Translations under genes and position numbers: made by a program | Origin: Mytilus galloprovincialis | Taxonomy: Eukaryota > Mollusca > Bivalvia > Mytilida > Mytilidae | Assembly (NCBI RefSeq): GCF_965363235.1 | Contig: NC_134846.1 | Location: 3,601,001-3,665,000 of the forward strand | Direction: 5' to 3' | Length of the DNA stretch: 64,000 nt | Notes under the pieces: model-generated | What the model saw: the letters and a program-made list of their open reading frames with translations, nothing else | Database searches by the model: none | Told to the model about the DNA's origin: nothing | Part shown: positions 56,901 to 64,000 of the stretch, one piece after another | How the letters are laid out: every line of letters begins with the position of its first letter | Numbering within the stretch: the first letter of the stretch is position 1

Positions 56901-57468
56901 ATTTACAAAGGGATGAAGACAGGGATACAGTGACAACAGTGAAACCGGTTGAACCAACCTAAAACGATGTCTTCGAAAAAATTCAACGATATCAATACTA
57001 AAGAATCATGTCAGTATCTCGAATATCCGAATACTAGTAAAGTGTTTAGTCTAGTATCTCTGTCTGTACTAAGTTAAGAATCATACGACAGTTGTGTTTC
57101 ATTCGTTGGTGTGTTTGAGCTCATGATTATAACAAAAAACTTCACTTTGAATTTTTCTTTAAGTTTAGTTTTTTTTTGTTTCGTTTGCAATATATTCCAT
57201 TTCAGTGAATACTAGGTTTTTAAAGAAATGTTGAAGACATAACTAGTTTTATAATTGTATTAAATAAAAAAAAAAATCCTTGAAAGAAATTGAATATTTT
57301 TGATAAACCAAATGCTATATGTATTACATATCATTCATCGAGTTTTCTTTTAAATAACAAAAGGTAAACTTAACGTAAAATGTACCATGCGTAGGTTTAC
57401 AGGGTAGTTACTCTTATCTGAAATATAGATAAGGTGGTCCATCAAATTTATTTACAATTATTCATTGT

Positions 57469-59328
57469 CTAGCAAAAAACACCGTGACAACATCTCTTGA
57501 AAGAAGGATTGTAGGCAACAGTTCCACAACATGCACGTTGCTTGAAAGTATTCAGTACTCCATTACAGCAGGTTTTAAAATCTGGATTATACGCTACGGT
57601 TCCACAGCAACCACGTTGCTTGAAAGTATTCAATACTCCATTACAGCATGTTTTGAAATCTGGATTATACGCTACTGTCCCACAGCATCCACGTTGCCTA
57701 AAAGTATTCAATACTCCATTACAGCAAGTTTTGAAACTAGGATTAAACCATCTTGTCCCACATACAGCTGAAAAAGATATACGCCATTAAAACGTGTAGT
57801 TATATGTTAATAATCATGATGATAATCTCATCATATATAAATAACAGGTTAATAATTTTTTTATCAGATGCGTGTTTCGTATGTAAAAGACTCATCAGTG
57901 ATTCCCGAACCAAAAAGGGCTAACAAGGGCTAAACAAAGTACGCGTTTGAAGAGCATTGCAGAACCAAAATTCTGAAAAGGTTTTAAAAAAAATAATTAT
58001 AGATAACAGGATTGTAATTTTGTATTCGCAGCAGACGTGCGTTTCGTCTACAAAAGAGTAATCAGTGACCCACAAATCTAACAGAGTATAAAGGGCAAAA
58101 TAAATTACGAAGTTAAAGAGCATTGAAGTTTTGCTTAAAACAGCGAAGATACTTTGTTGCAGGGGTAGAATATAACACGTATAAGACAAATATTCAGATC
58201 GAAGTCGTATCTTATGGACGTTTAAATATGACGTCATTATGAACTATATTTTCAAATCAATGGATATTTATCGATCACTAATTAAACGCCAACACGTGTT
58301 GGTTGGTCGTTATAGAATGCTATCAGATATGCTACTTATGTCGGAACAATCCAATTCCTTTTTCAGGAATTTGACCAACCGAACTAGACTATTTACCGGA
58401 TTCGTAATAACATTAAAAAACGATAGGTGCCAAAGGTGGAGCAGAATCTGCTTACCGATCTGGCACAACTTTGATCAACCCCGTTGGTTGTTGGTGGGGT
58501 TATTATTGCTAAGTCTTAAGTTTTTAAGTGTGTGTGTTGTGTACTAATTTTTGTTTGTTTCTTAGTCATGGCGTATTCATTTTTTTTTCGGTAGATGTGT
58601 TTAAATGTTCTTCTGGTATCTTTCGCTCCTTTTCTTTAATTAACATTTTGTTGTTTTTATGTAATCAGGGTCAAATGTTTGGCTTCACAAAACGACGTCA
58701 TATTTCAAAACATGCCACAGTAACGTCACGAATCGATTTAGCGATTTTCAACAAATGATAAATTCCTGATTTGATACCAGCATTTTCTAAATGAAATTGT
58801 GGGTAGGACCTTCAAATCAAAAAGATGCTAAAAAGGATAAGATTTTAAATAATACATAGTCTATATAGTTATACCTTTCAACAATTGACTGATGTTTTTC
58901 TTTTGTATTTTGAATGTCTTTCGGTTATCTTGTTTGATGATTTATTGTCTTATTTCGTATATCCATATCACAAAAATACTTACATAAATGGACATGTAAC
59001 AGAATGTTGAAGGCTGATTGTCCTTTTATTTACTTTTGATATTTTATCTTTATTTATTCAAAATAATTCTCGTTTAAAAAATCTACAAATTGAAATAAAA
59101 GTTTCCATGAATATATTGTTAGTATGTAGCAAATTAAAAAGTAATTCTATTTTGCTGCAATATTTCGTTATATACCATTATACATGAATGCTCAATTTGA
59201 ACAATTTGCAAGATCCTTATTTGACTGGTATAGGGAGGTGAAGAGCAAACAAACGTACCTGCTTCGCTTTGTTGTATTAACGAGGAGCATATAAGTATAA
59301 AAGCTATAGTTCCTTTGCATTTGTCCAT
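57469..59328 (-). CDS. Galaxin-like secreted protein, 4 double-cysteine repeats
   Basis: Two coding exons: 59328-59259 (70 nt) and 57767-57469 (299 nt), 122 codons plus stop. Exon 1 encodes 'MDKCKGTIAFILICSSLIQQ' then SEA, a clear signal peptide, and ends at a GTACGT donor in phase 1, exactly like the gene at 45161-47723. Exon 2 follows 'ATCTTTTTCAG' (G|CT, Ala). The mature protein has four repeats of the form 'CCGTVAYNPDFKTCCNGVLN' plus TFKQR; the first lacks one Cys (VCGT), the last ends 'CCHGVFC'. An in-frame Met further upstream was not chosen because a 'TTTGTTTTGCAG' acceptor lies between it and the signal peptide. A smaller paralogue of the 14-repeat gene 10 kb away, same strand; the matrix role is inferred. 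Confidence 0.88.
57850..58145 (-). repeat. Two decayed hammerhead-bearing repeats in the intron
   Basis: 57850-57965 and 58000-58145 on the minus strand. The first keeps CTGATGAGTC and GAAAC, but stems II and III no longer pair well. The second has 'GTAGACGAAACGCACGTCTG' with an altered CTGA core. Neither is expected to cleave. They are in the sense direction of the gene. Confidence 0.65.
58270..58645 (+). mobile_element. Diverged Penelope-like 3' tail in the galaxin intron
   Basis: 'ATTTACCGGATTCGTAATAA', 'GGTGGAGCAGAATCTGCTTA' and 'TGGTGGGGTTATTATTGC' match the tail family over about 370 bp with many changes. Antisense to the gene. Confidence 0.65.
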
Positions 59329-59486
59329 TATTTTCTGCAAAACAAAATTTGATAGCTGATTAAAAACATACCTCTTTAAAAGGTTCTTCACTGCGATCTT
59401 ATTTTTTTTATCATGTTTATTTACAAATAGAGATTCATCGTTAGTATTGAATACAAGGTTGCAATTTACGTTTGTGTTATAAAAAA

Positions 59487-59803
59487 TGTCAATTAACCTT
59501 GTATTTCACGACTAAAAATGTCGATTAACGTTGTATTTCAAGACTGCAAAATGTCAACAAACCCTTTTTTCACGACTGAAAAATGCCAATTAACCCTGTA
59601 CTTCACGACTGAAAATGTCAATTAACCTTGTATTTCACGACAGAAAATGTCAATTAACCTTGTTTTTCACGACTGAAAAATTTCAACTAACCCTGTATTT
59701 CACAACTGAAAAATGTCAATTAATCCTGAATTTCACAACTGAAAAATGATAATTAACCCTGTATTTCACGACTGAAAATGTCAATTAACACTTTATTTCA
59801 TGA
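59487..59803. repeat. 32-bp minisatellite
   Basis: About ten units of the form 'GAAAATGTCAATTAACCTTG' + 'TATTTCACGACT', 31-33 bp each. It lies 160-475 bp 5' of the signal-peptide exon of the four-repeat galaxin-like gene, so in or near its promoter or first intron. Confidence 0.9.
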
Positions 59804-60237
59804 AGATCATCAAACGAATCATAATTATAATGTACATTCACGACATAAAATGTATTTCATATATTATATCAAGTTACACAATTTATAAATAATTGAAGAC
59901 GGTTCAAAACTGCAATTCAAAATATTGCCATTATTTCAGCACTTATTTGAAAAGAAATAATTATAACACCCACAACTTAAGGTCTATTATAAGCAATTAT
60001 ATTTTTGTCATTCAATGCAAATTACTGACTTCTTATCGTCCTGAATGTCACCGTTCTACCATGTAAAGTATTTCGTAGCTTTTCATTAACAGTTGGTAGT
60101 GAAGTTGATGGATATTCTATGTTAAATATCGATGAAAATCTTATAAGTCAAATCTAAATTATATAGAGACTTTTATCTACATATTCTATAAGATCTGTAT
60201 GATGTTTAGCCTGCTGAGTTAGCAAATACAAAGACAG

Positions 60238-60397
60238 AGGCATTTGGTTCTTGAGTCTTTAGTTTTCTATGTTGTTTCATGTGTACTATTGTTTGTCTGT
60301 TTGTCATTTTTTATTTTTAGACATGTCGTTGTCAGTTTATTTTCGATTTATGAGTTTGACTGTCCCTCTGGCATCTTTCGTCCCTCTTTAATAAGTT
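60238..60397 (+). mobile_element. Penelope-like 3' tail copy
   Basis: 'TAGTTTTCTATGTTGTTTCA', 'GTCGTTGTCAGTTTATTTTC' and 'GACTGTCCCTCTGGCATCTT' then TCGTCCCTCTTT. Only the last 150 bp or so of the element. Confidence 0.75.
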
Positions 60398-61537
60398 CTT
60401 CTGTATTTATCGCGACTATAGTACATGATCTTAGCTGGTAATCATTCAAACGTAAACATATTTTACAAGTTGTACATGTGTGTTATACATATTTACTTAA
60501 CAGCAATAATTCCAATTGTGGAACAAATTGACATTTAATGCATTTGTTACTAGAAAATTATTTTCTCTCAAGTTTATGAAAATCAAGTTTTCATTATGTT
60601 GGTTACATACGATTTACAAAGTTTAACACAAATTGAAGGACAAGCTGATCATTATTTGCCACGTTGGGATAAAGATCGCTTAAGACTAGATAAAAGAGTT
60701 AAAGAACTAAGTTAAAAATTCAAGTATGCTTCAAAAACGTAGATAATTATTGATGTTTTTTAAAGAATTTTACAGAGTTTTGATTACAATAACAACCCTT
60801 TGTCTGGTTAAAAGTATTACAGTATTAATGTTTGTATTTACCTTTTTGTTATTGAGTAAAAAGCATCACCTTTAGTACACGTATGTTTAAAGTATTGTGA
60901 CCATTCGATATTTATATACTATCAAAGTTCAAGTGTAATTATCATGATTATGTGATGTCATTTAATATAAGTCCGGATTTCCAGCGAAACAAGGTTAGGG
61001 AATTTCCGAATGACCAGTAAACAGGATGTTTTTCTATGTTTATGGACTGACTAATCCTTTTGTATCGGCCGCATCTCGGCATTGTGTTATTTTCCATAAA
61101 TTTTGTATTATTTTCTTTTATGTTTGTTAATGTGTTTTGTCTATATGTTGTTTTTTTTTTTGTTTTTTTTTGTGATAATATGACGTGGCTCTGTATATAT
61201 ACATCTCGCCATTATGTTGTTGTTTTATGATAGTTTTTGTATTCTTGTCATTCATATATGCTAAATTAGTAAATCAAGAATATGACACTTGAAATCCATT
61301 CGTTTTATGTGTTAGAGCTTTTGATTTTGCTATTTGATTGAAGACTTTCCTTTTTGAATTTTCCGCGGAGTTCCGTATTTTTGCGATTTATTTATTTCAT
61401 TTAGTAGTTTGGATGATACCTAGTGCAATTAAGAGATCGTTGGCCAAAAAGCTAGTGATGTAGTCTTATCGCTGTAAAATGTCCAACGAATAAATCATAT
61501 ATATTTTTAATAACTAATGGTAATAAATATATCATAT
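60398..61537. repeat. Repeat fragment at 61215-61400; otherwise no gene seen
   Basis: 61215-61400 carries 'GATAGTTTTTGTATTC', 'TTTGATTTTGCTATTTGATT' and 'AGACTTTCCTTTTTGAATTT', the 3' part of the 56150-56465 family. The remainder is AT-rich with T runs near 61150. Confidence 0.55.
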
Positions 61538-61666
61538 TAGGTCAATGTCAGGAAAATATAAACTTGTTGTGTGAGGCTGAGAAACTGGGGAAGGTGAGGT
61601 TCTTCCGAGCTCTTCCCTAGTTTTGCGCTGAGTACAATACAATTAGTTTTGTATGACATTGACCTA
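61538..61666. mobile_element. 129-bp hairpin MITE
   Basis: Perfect 13-bp ends 'TAGGTCAATGTCA' (61538-61550) and 'TGACATTGACCTA' (61654-61666), and an inner stem formed by 'GGCTGAGAAACTGGGGAAG' with 'CTTCCCTAGTTTTGCGCTG'. No coding room; target duplication not clear. Confidence 0.7.
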
Positions 61667-63944
61667 CTTTTGTTTTTATACATGTACTACAAAATGAATT
61701 AATACATTGATAGCTTTTTCAATCGTTACACAAATGTCAAACTTATTTTCATCCCTTAATGGACCCCTGATTGTGAAAAAACTGTTCCATGATGAAATTG
61801 ACATAATACAAAATATAGCTTAGTTACTATATTTACGAAATAAATACAAGTAGTTGCAGTATACTACTAGTTTCATATACAGGTTCGTGTCAATTTACCC
61901 TATTCACGAAAATTCCAACTTTTATTGTCAATGTATTTATAATTTCACAAGATAATTATGCTTTTATGATCAGATAATATTATAAATACCGACAGCTTCA
62001 AACTGCAATTTCGTACTTTCACAATAATGTATTCAGATATAATAAAAAAAAATAATCAGAGACAAAATGTCATTGAGTGTTATTATTTGAATATTACCGG
62101 ATACCCAGTCATCAAGGCAGGTTAATAACCAGTAAACAGGATGGTTTCTGCGTATTTAAAATCACTTACACGATAGATTATCTGTATAATAGATTCGATT
62201 TGCTTTATTCGTCTTATATAAACACATGAACTAGTTTTTTTTACAACCTGTTCTCCCCTGATTTAGAGAATTTTTATGATAATAAAAATTGAACAGTATA
62301 AACAATTCTATACCGTTTTGTTCAGATATTATTTACGGCAACAATAATTTATCAAATAATATACTTTTTGGAAGACTGTTCTTTGAAAATTAGATTTTAC
62401 TTTGTTTGTATAATCTTATCATTTAAACAATCATTATATTGGAATTATTTATCCTTATTTGTTAAAAAGTAATAGTCAGAAATACATGTATAATGAGACT
62501 AATTTTGTGTTCAGCATTGACTTTGTAAATAGTTCAAATACTTTAAACTATTCAAAATGTATAAATGTGTAAGGGTTGACCTTTTCAAATAAATAGTTAT
62601 TATATGAAAGGATGTTTACACGAATACCTATTTGTAAACACGGTGATCTAATGTTTGTGTTTACTGTTCAAATAATGAAATTTATTTACCGAATTGTAAC
62701 CGAATTGGAACGAAAGATAACAAGGTTACAACAAATATATTGCTTGTACTTTAATAAAGGTGACATCACTTCAAATGTTTACCTTCGTAAGACGAACATA
62801 GTATATCATTTTAAAGATAAATTTTTGAAATAATTACTTTTTACATGTAACCATGGTGACATGTTCTATTGTTCTTAATATGTGTATATAAGTAAGATGA
62901 TATTTAGTAGTTGTCGATGTTCAGTAGTAGTCGTTTGTTAATATGGTTCATGAGTGTTTCTCGTTTCTCTTTTTTTTATATCATGTATATACTAAACCAT
63001 TGCTTTTTCCGGTTTGAATGTTTTTACACTAGTAATTGCTGAAACCTTTATAGATTGCTGTTTGGTTTGATCCAAGACTCCGTGTTGAAGACCATACCTT
63101 TGCCTATAATGGTTTAGTTTTATAAATTATTATATCAATTTAATTTATAGATTTAGAAAAGTTTAACCTTCCGAACTCTGCAAACATATTATCGATCTGG
63201 CATATCTTTTAAATCCTTTGTAAATTATTAGTTTAATCGAGTTATGACTATTGCATAGCAGTTAACAACCACTTCTGTGATAATATATTGACCATCAGCT
63301 TCAAGGGGGATCTTCGTTTTCAAAATTAACTAATTCAATGTTATTGCTGTAACACTTTTATCCTTAGTGTCTGTGTCTTAATACCTTGTCAATAATGGTG
63401 TTTTACATCTTAGTTTTTGCCATTTATCTGACATACTTCTGTGATATTGGTCATTTTTTATCATCTTATAGAATTAGGTGCAATTTGTCTGGCCATCTTG
63501 ATAATTAGATAAAACGCCAACGAGAAGATCAAATGGGATTTTATTTAGGATTAAAGGGAATTTAGTATTATTACATATTATTAGTTGTATTGTTCTTTAT
63601 CAGTAACTGTTGTCGAATAAACCTATACCACTGAAAATAGAAAGTAGATCATCTTTAAGGGTTAAACCGGTGAAGAGCAACCTGGGCAACAAACTGCCCA
63701 AATTACTAGAAAAAAACTTTTTAGAAATGTTGAATAAAACATATATATTTTTAGATAGTAGTTTACCGTTGTTCGATAGTTATTAATTGATTGAAAGAAA
63801 ACAAATATGGGTCACGAGCCAAAACCCAGGGACAAACATTAACTATGAGACTGCGATGTCACAACAACAAACGCCAACATACATAGAAACATAGAAACAG
63901 AGTTTTTGATAACAACAGCCAAATTAAATTTAGGACATTTAAGA
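61667..63944. other. No gene seen
   Basis: AT-rich. 'AACCAGTAAACAGGATGGTT' near 62127 resembles 'GACCAGTAAACAGGATGTTT' near 61010 and may mark a small shared repeat. The frame at 62612-62833 has no recognisable content. Confidence 0.5.
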
Positions 63945-64000
63945 TTGGTAAAACCTGGTTGTATAGCAAGCCAAACCTCCCGCATATATAGCTATTATAA
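63945..64000 (-). repeat. Edge fragment of the 24345-24925 / 56150-56465 repeat family
   Basis: 'AAAACCTGGTTGTATAGCAA' and 'GCCAAACCTCCCGC' parallel 'GAACCTGGTTTTATAGCTAG' and 'CTAAACCTCTCAC' at about 24758-24790. It runs off the window. Confidence 0.55.

Noticed and set aside
57484-57790. Two overlapping plus-strand frames over the four-repeat galaxin exon
   Set aside because: Same explanation: shadows of the minus-strand repeat exon, which has a signal-peptide exon and matched phases.

Overview
The window looks like AT-rich, repeat-dense nuclear DNA of a bivalve mollusc, most likely a mussel (Mytilidae, probably Mytilus). The reasons are: spliced genes with consensus GT/AG borders; galaxin-like double-cysteine repeat secreted proteins; and many dispersed repeats that I recognise as typical of mussel sequence (the 'GATTGCCAATGAGACAA' repeat, the 'GGTGGGGTTCGTGTTG ... 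CTGTCCCTTTGGTATCTTTCGTCCCTC' repeat, and the 'CTGATGAGTC...GACGAAACGCGCGTCTGG' repeat). The species call is inference from memory of such repeats, not from a search.

Layout. 0.3-9 kb: a five-exon gene for an EnSpm/CACTA-type (Transposase_21-like) transposase, all introns phase 1, with one exon tandemly duplicated; one copy of the duplication carries a 1.65-kb terminal-inverted-repeat element that the other lacks. 10-34 kb: no convincing host gene, but a dense mosaic of bivalve repeats: a TTCATGAA array, TIR and foldback elements, a tandem set of TTTCGGGA/TCCCGAAA palindromes, tRNA-derived SINEs arranged as an inverted cluster, and a 1.2-kb foldback built from 11-bp CpG-bearing units. 34-37.1 kb: scattered cytochrome P450 exons that look like a relic. 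36-44 kb: a hammerhead-ribozyme repeat, a second SINE family and a broken Penelope-like retroelement with the GIY-YIG domain ahead of the reverse transcriptase (the permuted Naiad/Chlamys arrangement). 45.1-47.7 kb and 57.5-59.3 kb, both on the minus strand: two paralogous galaxin-like genes, each with a 70-nt signal-peptide exon and one repeat exon. 48-52.2 kb: a Crypton-like tyrosine-recombinase gene, broken, set among long AT-rich hairpins. 52.2-53.7 kb: a second Penelope-like fragment and further copies of its 3' tail. 53.9-64 kb: dispersed repeats, a 32-bp minisatellite and a small hairpin MITE.

How the parts relate. The two galaxin-like genes are the clearest host genes: predicted secreted, cysteine-rich matrix-type proteins from one ancestral two-exon gene. 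Both introns have taken up the same two repeat types (a hammerhead repeat in the sense direction and a Penelope-like 3' tail in antisense). About ten 3'-tail copies scattered over 45 kb tie one very common mussel repeat to the Penelope-like element. The rest of the window is mostly transposon-derived.
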